64,000 nt of DNA from Erythroxylum novogranatense (taxonomy: Eukaryota; Streptophyta; Magnoliopsida; Malpighiales; Erythroxylaceae), in the NCBI GenBank assembly GCA_029891385.1, contig CM057225.1, positions 9,056,560 to 9,120,559 on the forward strand, written 5' to 3'. This document shows positions 45,141 through 56,541 of the stretch, in pieces. The notes beneath the pieces are model-generated. The model saw only the letters and a program-made list of their open reading frames with translations. It was not told the origin of the DNA and did not search any database. Each line of letters opens with the position of its first letter. Positions within the stretch are counted from its first letter, which is position 1. A program made the translations under genes and the position numbers.

Positions 45141-45351
45141 GACGGCGACCAGTTGGTAAAATTTTCTCCCCTTGCCCAATTTAGTGAGATTTTTCTTGCC
45201 AAGAAATTTGAAACCCCTTTATTGATGATGACAAGGGCGTGGGCCGTTAAAAAACCTGACTGACAGGGCCAGGAAAAAGGTACCCATAAGTTGCGTGTAC
45301 AAGAGCATAAACAATAATAAATAAACAAAGAAATAAGTGAACCAAAATAAA

Positions 45352-46695
45352 GCTTATCTATTGGTAGAACGTCCTCAGGTTTTGAGAATTCCAGGACCTC
45401 GGTAGAATCTTGCCGTTCGTATCGCGCAGGATGTAAGAGTCATGTCCGGCTTGTTTGACCACTTGATAGGGTCCTTCCCTTGTCTAACCGAGCTTCCTAG
45501 GATGTTTTCCAGCCGCCTCGACCTTTCACAGAACGTACCCACTGACCTTTACGTCGCTCGGCCTTACCCTTTTATTGTAAAACTTGGTTGCTTTTTGTCT
45601 GATTGCTTCTGAACGAGCGAATGCCCTATCTCTGTCTTCACTGAGAAGTACCAGTTCTGCCTTGTGGGCTTCATCATTCCTTTCTTTTTCGTAACTCGAA
45701 ATTCATTGGTTATGTAGTACTACTGCTACTAGGACTAAGGCCTCTATCCCGAAGGTCATTCTGAATGGTGTCTCACCAGTGGCCCCATTTGGGGTTGTTC
45801 TGTACGCCCACAACACTTCATCTATTTCGTCCACCCAAGTTTTACGTCCATCTAAGCGCTTCTTGAAGGCACTCATTATCTTTTTGTTAGTATTCTCCGC
45901 AAGACCATTGCTTTGAGGATGAGCTACTGAAGTTAACTGGAGCCTTATCTTCAGTCGTTCACATAAATCTTTGAACTTTTCGTTATCAAATTGTCGACCA
46001 TTGTCTGTAACCAAAACCATAGGCATCCCAAAACGGCTTAGTATATTTTTGCGTATGAAGTTTTCAATTTTCTGCTCAGTGATGGTGGTGACCGCTTCCG
46101 GTTTTACCCATTTAGTGAAGTATTCGACTGTCACAATCAAAAACTTTTTCTATCCCAGACCAAGAGGAAAAGGACCTAGTATGTCCATTCCCTATTGAGT
46201 AAAGGGAATGGGATGGCTCACAATTTTCAGCTGCTCGGTCGGCTGGTGAGACAAATTGTTATTCTTCTGGCAGGCCTCGCATCGATTAACTTTCTCTTGA
46301 CAATCCTTCTTCATCGTTGGCCAATAATACCCCTGTCTGATCAATCTGTGAGCCAACATTCTGCCTCCTAAATGATTTCCGCACATTCCTTCATGAACTT
46401 CAATCATTGCTCGTTCTGCCTCTTCTTCATTCAAGCAACGTAGTAGCGGCCAGTCATAAGAACGCTTGTACAAAATGTCATTGACAATCACATATTCAGC
46501 CGCCTTTACCTTTTGTTTCCTGGCCTCCAAAGCTTCAACCGGTTGTGTTCCCTTAACAAGGTACTGCCTGATCGGCTCCATCCAACTTGACCGTTCATCG
46601 TTTGCTTGAAGGACTTCAGTAGCCTTCTGGATACTAGGTTGGTCGAGCCGCTCGACCAAGATGTTGTTCTTGGCATTTTGATCGGAAGTCATCTT
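45352..46695 (-). pseudogene. Tat-type integrase
   Basis: The first part (46692-46192) has a zinc-binding region (HEGMCGNHLGGRMLAHR, then CEACQK) and GYYWPTMKKDC. The core follows after a stop: GMDILGPFP (first Asp, near 46185), LVTDNGRQFDN (second Asp) and SNGLAENTNK (Glu). It then has EVLWAYRTTPNGATGETPFRM. The C-terminal part (about 45690-45352) is broken but ends with the family's RSWN-QNLRRFY-like tail. The catalytic triad is present. At least two stops and a frame change separate the pieces. Confidence 0.88.
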
Positions 46696-46699
46696 GAAA

Positions 46700-47474
46700 A
46701 GTGCGTCTGCCTGAGCATTTTACGTCTGTTCTATCCTGCTGACCGGGCATTGCTCAAAATTACTCAACTCCTGTTTTACCAATTCCAGATACTTGATCAT
46801 GTTGTTCCCCTTAGCCTCATACTGCCCAGTAACTTGACCAACCACTATTTGGCTATCATTGTACACCTTGGATGCTTTACCCTATCTCTTGCCAACTAGA
46901 GGCTGGCTATTAGAGCTTCATATTCTGCCTCGTTATTGGATGCTCCAAATTCTAACTGGAGAGCATACTCCACCTTTTCTTCCCGGTGTGGACTGATCAA
47001 TACCACTCCTGCTCCACATCCCTCAGCGTTGGACGACCCATCAACAAATAGGCTCCAGGCAGGGCGTTGCTCACCCTGCGAGTCAGGTTGACTCATCTCT
47101 GCAACGAAGTCCACCAACACTTGGGCCTTGATCGTCGTCCGTGATTTATAGTGTATATCGAACTCCCCCAGCTTTACTGCCCATTTTATTAACCGCCCAG
47201 AGGTTTTGGGCTTTTGGAGGCACTGCCTGAGGGGTTGGTCGGTCCATACCTCGATTGTATGATTCTGAAAGTAGGGCCTTAGTTTCTGTGCCGCAGTTAT
47301 CATGGAAAGAGCCAACTTTTCAATGGGTGCATACCGCGTTTCTGGTCCGTTCAGCACTTTACTGACATAGTAGATCGGGAATTGTTCACTACCGTCTGAT
47401 CGAACAAGAACTGCGTTGATCGCCCCCTCTGTGACTGCCAAATAAAGAATCAGATTCTCCCCCTCAATAGGGCT
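46700..47474 (-). pseudogene. Tat-type dual RNase H
   Basis: The first domain (gypsy RNase H) has FPIYYVSKVLNGPETRYAPI, EKLALSMITAAQKLRPYF, VWTDQPLRQCL and GEFDIHYKSRT. After a short linker (EMSQPDSQGEQ) comes a second RNase H: WSLFVDGSSNAEGCGAGVVL with the catalytic Asp, and FGASNNEAEYEALI with Glu. It is broken by stops from about 46895. An archaeal-type second RNase H is a known trait of the Tat lineage. It removes RNA from the RNA-DNA hybrid during reverse transcription. Confidence 0.87.
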
Positions 47475-48599
47475 CTACAAGATGGGTGGACTGGTCAGAT
47501 ATTGCTTCAAGTGTTGGAATGCTTTTTCGCACTCATCCAACCATTGGAATTGGGTCACATCTGCCTTCCTTAAAATTTTGAAGAAAGGGAGACACTTGTC
47601 CCCTATCCTAGAGACGAATCTGCTCAAATAAACTATCCGCCCGGTCAATATCTGTACATCCTTCAAGCATCGCGGTGAGGACATTTGGACGATAGTTTCG
47701 ATCCCCCGCTGAGTAATCATAAATCCCAAGAACTTTTCAAATGCTACACCAAAGACGCACTTTTTGGGATTCAACTTCATTTGGAATTTATTGAGGGTCA
47801 GGAAGACTTCTCTAAGGTTTTCCATATGTTCGGCAGCTGTCTTGCTTTTGACCACCATGTCGTCCACATAAGCCTCGACTATTTTGTCGATCTGTCTCTT
47901 AAAAACTTCCATAACGAACCGCTGGTAAGTAGCCCTTGCATTTTTCAAACCGAACGGTATCACCTGGTAGCAATACGTGCCCTGGTCAGTTATAAAAGCC
48001 GTTTTTTCTTCGTCTTCGAGGCTCATTTTTATTTGATGATAACCAGAGAAGGCATCTAAGAAGCTGAGGAGCTCATGCCCTGACGTGGAGTCTACCAACT
48101 AATCAATCTTGGGCAGGGGAAACTGTCCTTTGGGCATGCTTTGTTCAGGTCGGTGAAATCAATGCACATTCTCCACTTTCCGTTTTTCTTCTTCACCAAT
48201 ATCACGTTGGCTAACCATTCAGTGTACTTGACTTCCCGAATGAACCCAGCATCAAGCAGCTTCTCTATTTCTTTCTCGATCACCCTCTGCCGCTCCTTGC
48301 TGTGCCACCGCTTCTTCTGTCTGACCGGCCTACAATTTTTTTGAATACCCAGGAAATGAGATGTTACCGCTCGAGAGATTCCAGGCATGTCGCTTGGTAC
48401 CCAAGCAACTTGTGATTGCTGCGACCAACCCTTGTTCGAGTTCGGCGCCCAAATTTGTAAATTTGGATCGGTCTTCATCATCCAGTATGACCCGCTGCAT
48501 TTCTTCTACAGCGTTCATCCTCTCGGTTTCTTCATCTGCTCTTACATCAAGAGAACTTGCCAACACTACCGCTCCCTCAAGGGTTCTTGTTTCTGCCAA
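47475..48599 (-). pseudogene. Tat-type reverse transcriptase
   Basis: Frameshifted pieces. The N-terminal part includes MPGISRAVTSHFLGI, IEKLLDAGFIREVKYTEWLAN and the KKKNGKWRMCIDFTDLNKACPKD block. The next piece (48098-47475) has LLSFLDAFSGYHQIKM with the first Asp, PFGLKNARATYQR and AYVDDMVVKS, the YVDD active site, then CVFGVAFEKFLGFMI. All RT catalytic residues are present. One frameshift lies near 48098-48110 and another near 48330-48480. Confidence 0.9.
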
Positions 48600-48605
48600 G
48601 TAGCA

Positions 48606-49294
48606 TTACCTAGCAATCCTTTGCTGATCCCTGACAAAATCGATGCCATGGGATGTTGAGAACTTCATCGCCTGAGAATAGGTTGAGACGACAGCTCTGA
48701 GGGCGTTTTGTGTGGCTCTTCCAATTATTGCATTATAGGCTCCTACAAACTTCACAACTAGGAATTCAACATTCTTCACTACTTGGCATGGCTTTTGTCC
48801 GAACTTTACGTTCAAGAGGACTCAAGCGAATGGATAGGTTGATGCTCCTGTTACTCCTTTGATTGGTTCCTCTATCGGCAGTACCTGTTCCTCCGAAATC
48901 TCCATCTGCTTAAAGCATCGTAGTACAATAGGTCGACCGAGCTGCCTGTGTCAATCATTAAGCGCTTCACCTCACTACCGTCCATATTCAAAGTGACCAC
49001 TAGTGCATCGTCATGAGGACAGCTGACACCAGCCAGATCAGATTCGTCAAACGAGATCATTTCATTAGTTTGTGGCTTTTTCGTTGCTGATTGGCCCTCA
49101 GCGGTCTGCCTAGCATACTTCTTCCTTCCTCTGACGGTGGACCCTCCTGCTGCTCTACCACTAAAAATCATATTTATGACCTTAATCGGTCGGTCATCCT
49201 GCTGCCTAGTATTTCTATCATCTCTAGCCCTGGACTGTCCCTTCGTGTCGCATTGGTCGTCCATATTCCTGGTTTGCCTTCCTCCATCATTCAT
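48606..49294 (-). pseudogene. Tat-type aspartic protease
   Basis: The frame includes INMIFSGRAAGG, then MISFDESDLAGVSCPHDDALVV and RLMIDTGSSVDLLYYDAL with the DTGSS active site. After a frame change the C-terminal half (48815-48606) reads FLVVKFVGAYNAIIGRATQNALRAV in short, with the conserved YNAIIGR turn, and ends in the linker to RT. Confidence 0.87.
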
Positions 49295-49318
49295 GTTATT
49301 TTGTCGCCAGGGTTTTCG

Positions 49319-50881
49319 CTAATTGTCAGACCGACCGCTCCTACCCTCATTATCTCGATCGGCATTTTTTCGGTATTTCAAAAATCTACCTAGCCTTCCC
49401 CTCTGGATAAGGAGTTCGACTTCTTTCTTTAAGTCCCAGCAATCCTCCGTGTCATGACTGACATCTCTATGGAAACGACAATATAAGGAAGAATCCCTTT
49501 TTTTTAGAGGAGTTTTTAATTTATTGGGTTCTCGGAGGGATTCCCTTTCTGCTCTCATGACCTCCAGTACTTCCACATACAGCCTGTTGAGCGAAGTGAA
49601 GGATTCTCGCAGTTGGTCCTATCGGTCGGTCGGCTTCCTCCAGCTAGACTGATCCTTCTGCTGTTTATGTGAATCATCGGCTCTACTACTCGGCCAGCGG
49701 TCATCCGCTCTACGTTTTGTGGTTTTCAACACTTTCTCCAGCTGGATGTATTTATCTGCCCGATTTCTTATCTCTTGCATTGACCTGGGCTGATCAAGAG
49801 CTAGCGACTTCTTGAACTCTTCATCCCTCGTATTGCTCATCAAGGCAACCAACATGGATGAGCAGGTGAGGTCAGGGACTTCGACAGCTTCATTGTTAAA
49901 TCTGTTGATGAACTCCCGCAAACTTTCGTTCCTTCCTTGGGTCAACTGCATTACTTCCAAAGCAGTCTTCTGTGGCCATTTACTTGTAGTAAACTGGTTG
50001 AGGAATAGCAACTTAAAATCCTCAAAACTAGTTATACAACGCGGGGGTAAGCTGTTGAACCATCTTCGGGCTCATTCTTGAAAGACTGTGCAGAAGGCCT
50101 TATATTGAATGGCGTCTGGAACGCAATGCAAGTTCATCATCGATTGAAAGTGCTGCAGATAGTCGAGAGGATCGGTCTTTCCAGTATATTTTTCTGGCAT
50201 TGGTATCTTAGTACCGACCGCTGGGAGGCTATCCAGGATCTTTGGGATGAAAGGAGAGCTGCATTATGCTGATGGTTGACTAGGACGGGAATTCATGGCT
50301 ATATTGATTCGGTGGTCCACGATTTTTCTAAGGCTTTAGCATAGTGCCGATCGGCCATCACACCAATCTGCCGAGCAGGGGTTTGCTGCTGTTCCGGTTG
50401 AGACTGTAAGATTTGGCGAATCAATAGATCAACCACTTTTTCTATTTTTCTTTGTGTGAGGAAGGCTTGTTGTGGTGCAGGAGGATTCGTGTTGAGGGTA
50501 TATTGGGTGTGAGGATGTGAACTGGTTCTAGCGTCATCCTCTAGGGCCACACTTTGCGTTTCTTGGTCTTGATTTTGGGATTGTTGCGGTTGATCATGCT
50601 GATGTGAGTGTTGAGGGGGTAGCTCGTTTATGCTAGGGTTTTGGATGATGGGTCGAGGGTGTGTCTGGTGATCAGGATGTGGTGATGAAAGGGCGGCGGG
50701 TAGTCGCAAGCCCATTCGTTGTAGTGCAAGTACCACAACAGCAACTACATCAGGATTTGTTGCCGCCGCCTGACTGATCTGAGTGCTTCTGGACGTGGTG
50801 CCTTGATGCCCGGTCCCACGGTTGGCGCCAACCGGTTCTATCTGATTTTGATGGGGCTGGGCGCTGCTGCTTGGATCCATG
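49319..50881 (-). pseudogene. Tat-type gag
   Basis: It starts at ATG 50881 (MDPSSSAQPHQNQ) with a long Gln/Pro/His-rich N-terminus. The gag core follows in broken frames: MPEKYTGKTDPLDYLQHFQ, ARRWFNSLPPRCITSFEDF, FLNQFTTSKWPQKTALEVM and RESLREFINRFNNEAVEV. After another stop it has a Cys-His motif (YCRFHRDVSHDTEDCWDLKK, CX2HX7-8C type) near 49470. One frame change falls around 50010-50300, plus stops near 49618 and 50080. Confidence 0.85.
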
Positions 50882-50948
50882 AGATTAGTTGACTTTGGCT
50901 CAGAGATACCTATAAAATAATAAAGGCACACCGGGGGTTGACTACCGG

Positions 50949-51130
50949 TAGGCCCCTCCGACGCTCAAGTTAGTCTTTTTCTTGTGAGGATTTTGGTGGC
51001 TAGGAATAAAGAATAATAGGGTTCTAAAGTCGTACCTTTTTCGTGATGAGGTAATGAACTTATATATGTAAAATACCTACTAGGTTTAGGTCTTCCCTTA
51101 TGAGTGGGAAGTCACCATCTATGAATGGGT
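50949..51130 (-). repeat. Right terminal repeat of the Tat-type element
   Basis: Partner of 41224-41404. Toward gag it continues through accggtagtcaacccccggtgtg on the minus strand (50925-50948, quoted in part), a typical Tat U5-like phrase that the left copy lacks. The gag ATG lies only about 70 bp further on. Confidence 0.7.
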
Positions 51131-52190
51131 AAATACATGCCAGCCTAACACGACCAATTCAAGCCAATTTTAAATTTTTGTAATTAAATTAGAAAATTTA
51201 AAATTTTAAAATGTATACTAAAAAAGGAATTAATAAGGTTAAAATTTGTTTTATTAAAAATATATAAGTTAGAATATTAAAATGAATTAGCAAAATTAGT
51301 TAGTAAAAGTTTTGAAATGAAAATAAAAATTTTAGGAAATGTATAGTGTAATGTATTAGCAAAAGTAAAAACACATATCAACAATCACGGTAAGTCACGC
51401 CTGTGATTGAAACAAAATAAATTAAAACATTTTATAATCAATTAAGTATTTTAGTTAATTAAAATAACAAAATTAAAAAGTCATCGGGTGTAACATGTTA
51501 TATTATTTGATGTATAAATAAATATTGTGTAATTCAAAATTTTGTGATAAAATTATAAATATTTAAATTCTGAAATGTATAATAAAGCAATTAACAATGT
51601 TAAAATTTGTTAATGTGATAGAATTATAAAAAATATGCAAGTCAAAATATTAAAATGAATAAGTAAAATTTGGAATGAAAAATAATTTTTTGGAAATGTA
51701 GGTGTGATGTATTTGTTATAAATGTATAAAATATAGAAAGTAAATACAAAAATTATAATATCTAAGTAAAAATTAGAGTCAAACCTCAGTCACGACTGTG
51801 ACTAAAAAAGTTAAATTTTTTATAATCAGTTAAATATTTTAGTTAATTAAAATAACGAAAAAAAGTCATTGGGTGTGACTTATAAAGTCACGTATGTTAC
51901 ACCCATGAGTGAGTTTAGAATTTTAAGTAAAGTAGAAATCACGCCTGTTCCACCCTAGAAATTACGATCGTTCTCTCTTCTTCTTCGATTGAGATTTGTT
52001 CTCCGGTGAACGAGCAGTTGAAAAACCCAAGTGTCCGAATCTTGTACTTCTTCAGATCGAAAGCTGGGACTTTAGATCTTGAGTTGAGATGTTGCCATCC
52101 TTTGTGGCTCTTAGGTATCGTCATTTGTCGCTGTTGCCATTTGTTGCCTTGTGTCGCCGCCTACTTTGCAAGCTGCTTACAATTATAGAT
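51131..52190. repeat. AT-rich tandem block with TCACGnCTGTGA palindromes
   Basis: Two diverged copies of roughly 370 bp (about 51205-51500 and 51572-51890) share phrases such as gttaaaatttgtt, caaaatattaaaatgaat and tttagttaattaaaataac. Each carries an interrupted palindrome: gtcacgcctgtgattg near 51393 and agtcacgactgtgact near 51788. Two more half-sites follow at 51870-51945. Similar palindromes at 56069-56400 suggest that both ends belong to one element. From 51950 on the sequence is less AT-rich but has no clear gene. Confidence 0.55.
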
Positions 52191-53110
52191 AATCTTTTAT
52201 ATCGTTAAACATATTTTGGTATTTGTTTTTTGTAATTTCATGAGAGTTTAATTTTTACATTTAGTATAATGTATTTAGTTAATTTCTTGTTTTGATTTAG
52301 GTTGATGCTTCACTTTTCATATACATTCTTTTTATACTATTAAGTATTTCATTTTCATAAGTTGATATGATTTGAATAAGATAAAACAGATTTTTAAATT
52401 TATTATGTGATTTGGTTCTTTTTTCTTGGTTTTACACTCGATTAAGAATTGTATTAGGTTAACAATTTGTTTTGATTTGGCTATTTGCTATCGCTTGGTT
52501 TTTTATAACATAATTGTTAAATTGTAAGAATTATGTTTAATTGTTCAGTGTTAATGAAATTATAATAGATATAGTGTAAATTTTGTTAATAGATTTTACT
52601 CAATAAATGGAAAGAAATAAAATAAGAATGATAAAATTTGTATAAAATTTAAACTTTTGTCTGTTGCATGAAAAAAAGGATTTGCAAAGGAGTGAACATG
52701 TAAATGAGTTATTAATGAGATAGAAATGAGAATTATGGTATGAGAATGAATTAAAAGCATGTATAATGGTTTTAAAACTTTGATTTTAAAATATAGTAAA
52801 GTTCAGTTCTTAGTGAATTGTTGGTTCATTATTAAATAATTCAAGTTTGATATTATATAAAACATTTTGATATAGTATACAACTGTCAAATTTATAAACG
52901 CTTAATAAAAGATAACAAAAATTATTTAATCTTTTCATTTTAATCCTTTATTTTATTATTATTTATTAAACAATGTATATTTAAGCCGAACATTTGTTCA
53001 TATCATGTTTGTTTATAATATTTAAATGCTCTAAATCAAATTAAGTAATACATGTTCCGTTTGGTTTGAGATTTACCAAAATATTTTGATTTTTGATTGT
53101 CGCTTAGATT
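52191..53110. other. AT-rich non-coding stretch before the env-like ORF
   Basis: No open frame, repeat or end signature recognised. It sits where an Athila-type element would have gag-pol, but no trace of those genes is visible. Confidence 0.5.
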
Positions 53111-54240
53111 ATGCCTCATGTGAGATTAAGAGCATCTTCATCTTCTAAAGCAGACAATGTGTCTGTTTTAGGTAATCCTTGCCTTCAATTTAACACTCAT
53201 GAGAGCCAATTAAGGTATGTGACTTTAAAAGATTGTCCGATTATGCCAAATAGATTTATTGATCATGGAGCTATAACTGAATTAGGAATTGCAGATCGAG
53301 TTAACTAATTGTTGCATAACATAGGATGGGACAAATTTCCAAAATTTAGAAAAAAATTCATATGTTGAATTAATTTTAGAATTTTTGACAACTTTACAAT
53401 TGAGCTTTAACGAAGATGGCATTGTGATTAATTTGATATTTAGATTGATGAATATAGTGTGATTAATTTGATATTTAGATTGATGAATATACCATATGCT
53501 CTTGCTCTAGATGACTTGAATAGTATATTTGGATTTCCACGTAGTGATTTATATAGTTATCATGATGAATTTAGGCCTAAAGAATTTTGGAATGAAATTA
53601 CAAATTCAACAAACATTTTCTCTCCGTGTAGGTCTAAATCGTATACTTTAGTGGACCATAGCTTTCGTTATCTTCATAGGATTTTAACTTGTACAATATT
53701 TGGTAGAGGAGATAGCCAAGGTGTAGTTTCTAAAGCAGAATTGTTTGTGTTGTGGAGTACATTGTATGCTAAATACTTTAATACTGGTATGTGATTAAGT
53801 ATGCATATGATGGATGTGGCCAAAGTTAAAGCGGGCAAAATAGTTGTCGGGACATTTGTCATGCAAATTACAGAGTATTTTGGTTTACTGACTGAGAGAA
53901 CAAGTATGTAGTTAGTTTCTAGGAAATTCTAGTTTAGATTTGTAGTCTTTAGTGTCCATGGAGATTGTTAGGTGGCAAGGTGATCGTTATGTTGTTGTTA
54001 ATGACGAGACAATAGAAGCTTCAAGTAGTAAGCACAGTCATGGTGAAGTAAGTGAAGGTACACAAGGGGATGACGTTTTTCCACGTGAAGGTACGCACTT
54101 TAACATTGCACCTAATTCTGTTGAATATCAATCATTGACCAATCAACTTATTGTATTTGAATGATGAACAAATGGGAGATTAGACAAGATTGAGACTAAT
54201 ATTGCAAAGATCAGGAATTTCCTAGCGAATTGAAATCCTC
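53111..54240 (+). pseudogene. Env-like / plant-transposon-domain ORF of an Athila-type remnant
   Basis: Open pieces at 53111-53308, 53459-53794 and 53952-54164 in changing frames. They show MPNRFIDHGAITELGI, then PYALALDDLNSIFGFPRSD, then LHRILTCTIFGRGDSQGVVS and AELFVLWSTLYAK. These match the 'ATHILA ORF-1 / putative plant transposon protein' type found after integrase in Athila-group elements (from memory; PF03078/PF20167-like). The role of such proteins is unknown; they are called env-like by position. Breaks: a stop after 53308, a 35 bp tandem duplication at 53424-53493, and stops at 53795 and about 53910. No gag or pol accompanies it. I see no transmembrane segment. Confidence 0.68.
53424..53493 (+). 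repeat. 35 bp tandem duplication inside the env-like ORF
   Basis: gtgattaatttgatatttag and the following 15 bp occur twice in direct succession (53424-53458 and 53459-53493), differing only in the last two bases. Thirty-five is not a multiple of three, so it shifts the frame. Confidence 0.93.
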
Positions 54241-55600
54241 GCTCGAGAAAGCGTCCACCTTCACCTTAGTATTATATTTCTATGTTTTTCTTTTATTATT
54301 TTGATTGGTTGTCATTAAATTATTTTTAGTTTTATTGTTTGTCTTAATCAATGTTGTTTGTATCTTAGATCTTTTATTTAATTTCCTGTTATGTCGACTA
54401 TGATTGTTGTACATTTTGTGTTTGTTTTTTTGTTTAATAATTAAATATGTTTGATTATTGACTGAAATTTACTGGGATTATAAATGCATAATTTGAGTGA
54501 GTAAATATATTTGCATGTATAAATTGATTAACCTGGATTTTAATTGAAAGGATATTAACTTGTTGTGATAGATTAATGAGACTTTTGCTCAGTAAGAATT
54601 TGAGACTAATTAAAAGTAATCGTTGTTGAGAGTATTCTTTCACAGTTAAGCAAATCTAGAACTTCCTTACTAATAATTGATGAGATTACATAATCTTATG
54701 CAAACACTAAAGTGATGAAGTCGTTTAGGATTTAACTTAAGATCTTAAAAAGCCACTATGATATTATCCTTAGTGAGCCCGTTTGAGCTTATATGGAATC
54801 TATTTTTGGTTAAAACCGGAAACATGAGCTTTGACCTTTATTGTTTATCTGTTTTGATTGCACCCGCTGTAAGGGCAAGTTGAGCATTTAAAAAATATAT
54901 ATGTTGTTGTATATTGGGAAAAAAAGCAAATCATATCAAGTCAAGAAGAAAGAGAAAAAGGGAATAGAGAAAAAAAAAAGAGAAAAAGAAAATGGAATGG
55001 AAAAAAAGAAAAAAGGAAGAGAAAAAAGAAAATGAAGGGAAAGGGGAGAAGAAAAAAGTAAGGGAGATTGGTAGGATTATGTTTCAAACTGAAAAGAAAA
55101 AATTCAATGTTTTATATTTTATTGGTTTGTATCATTTTAAATGCTCAATTAGTCCCATGTTTTAAAGCCTGGTTTTATCTTTTTCGTACCTTTACCTTGG
55201 CCTCATTACAACCAAAATAAAGACCTTTGGATTAATGTTTATGTTAGATATTTAATAGTGAAGATTGGATTAGCTAGCAAGCTTATAGTTGATGCTTAAC
55301 ATGAAATGAAAAACGAGAGAATATTTATGACCTTTGAGTGCTTTAAAGAAGGAAAAGTGGAGTGAGTGTCTATCACAGTTGTTAATGGTCTTTCAGTTGA
55401 GGTAAGCACGAGGGTGATAGGTGGAACTCGTCAAGGTCAAGTTAAGCATGAGATTTTTAAGTGGTTTGACCCTGCTTTGTTAAACATGAATTTTGTTGGA
55501 TTGTTCATGATTATAAGCAGCTAAATACTTTGTAGGAGTTATTCTTGAATTATTTGTGGAACTCTTGTTGTTTTGGATGCAATGATAGATGTTTTGTGAT
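54241..55600 (+). other. Athila-like 3' non-coding region with a purine tract
   Basis: It contains phrases seen downstream of env-like ORFs in Athila elements (aaaagccactatgatatt, ccttagtgagcccgtttgagc, acctttaccttggcctcatt, near 54750-55205). It also holds a nearly pure purine run (54943-55078, A/G with single T or C interruptions). No open frame. Confidence 0.55.
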
Positions 55601-56541
55601 ATTTATTGTGCTTATACCATTTAATAAATAATTAGAAATTATTGATAATGTTAATAATTAATAATAACATGTACGGTCAATATATACTCAAGAATAGTAA
55701 ATAACTAATAATAACAAAAGTAATTATTAATTGTTAACAATTAATAATTACTAATTAATTGTTAACAATTAATAATTAATTAATCAATTAATAATATTTT
55801 AATAAATCTATTAATTAATTATATATTAATTAACTGATAATTAAATATATTTTAAGTATATTTAATAAAAAATGAAAAAATAAAATTTTTACAGGCATTA
55901 ATAATAACATAAGCAATAATTAGTTGCTAATAATTATTAATTAATTAATATATTTATTATATTTTAAAATAAATTAATTAATTATATTTTAATTATTATT
56001 AATTAAATTTTAAATAATAAATTAGCCATATTTTAAGTATATTTGATTAAGAAATTAAAAATATACCTTTGTCACAGACATGACTCCTAGACTTAATTAA
56101 CTTAATAATAACTAATAATGAATAATAACATTTTATTTTATTTTAATTAATTGATCAATTAATTATATTTTAATTAATCAATCTATTAATTATATTTTAA
56201 TTAGTCAATTAATTATATATAAATAAAATTTAATTAAAATGATAAAAATATGTGCTAATTATATTTAAATTAACTAATTAGTTATAAATTAAGTATATTT
56301 AATTAAAAATGAGAAAGAAATATATTTGTCACAAGCGTGACACTTAAGTCACACCTGTGTACTTAATGAATATAAATCACGGCTGTGACTTAAGACTCAC
56401 GGTTGGAACGATTAAGTCTCAGGCCTGACGAAGGCGATAATGCGAGAAAAGATTTAATTAGTCAATTAATTATATTTAAATTATATTTAATAAAAAATGA
56501 CAAAAAACATGGTGTTCTTATTGAAGTTCTAGAATTTGAAT
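55601..56541. other. Very AT-rich block, probable right end of the Athila-like remnant
   Basis: Dominated by taattaattaatt-type self-complementary sequence. Near the end are four interrupted palindromes of the tcac-n-gtga type (tcacagacatgac, tcacaagcgtgaca, tcacacctgtgt, tcacggctgtgac; 56069-56400), like those at 51393 and 51788. LTR borders could not be set. Confidence 0.45.

Larger units (their letters stand above)
41224..51130 (-). mobile_element. Tat-lineage Ty3/gypsy element with antisense ORF
   Basis: Flanked by a direct repeat of about 180 bp (41224-41404 and 50949-51130). Minus-strand order from the right: gag (50881-49319), protease (49294-48606), RT (48599-47475), two RNase H domains (47474-46700) and integrase (46695-45352). 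Then come an 81 bp tandem array and a plus-strand ORF before the left repeat. The second RNase H domain and the antisense ORF are marks of the Tat lineage. Several frameshifts and stops occur, so it is inactive. I could not find a clear PBS or target duplication, and the U5 end of the left repeat seems truncated. Confidence 0.85.

Noticed and set aside
44712..45179. Long frames on both strands across the 81 bp array
   Set aside because: They are periodic translations of a tandem repeat whose unit length is a multiple of three, so they stay open without selection.
47685..48059. 124-codon plus-strand frame over the Tat RT
   Set aside because: Antisense shadow of RT; no promoter or family match, unlike the antisense ORF at 42094-44522.
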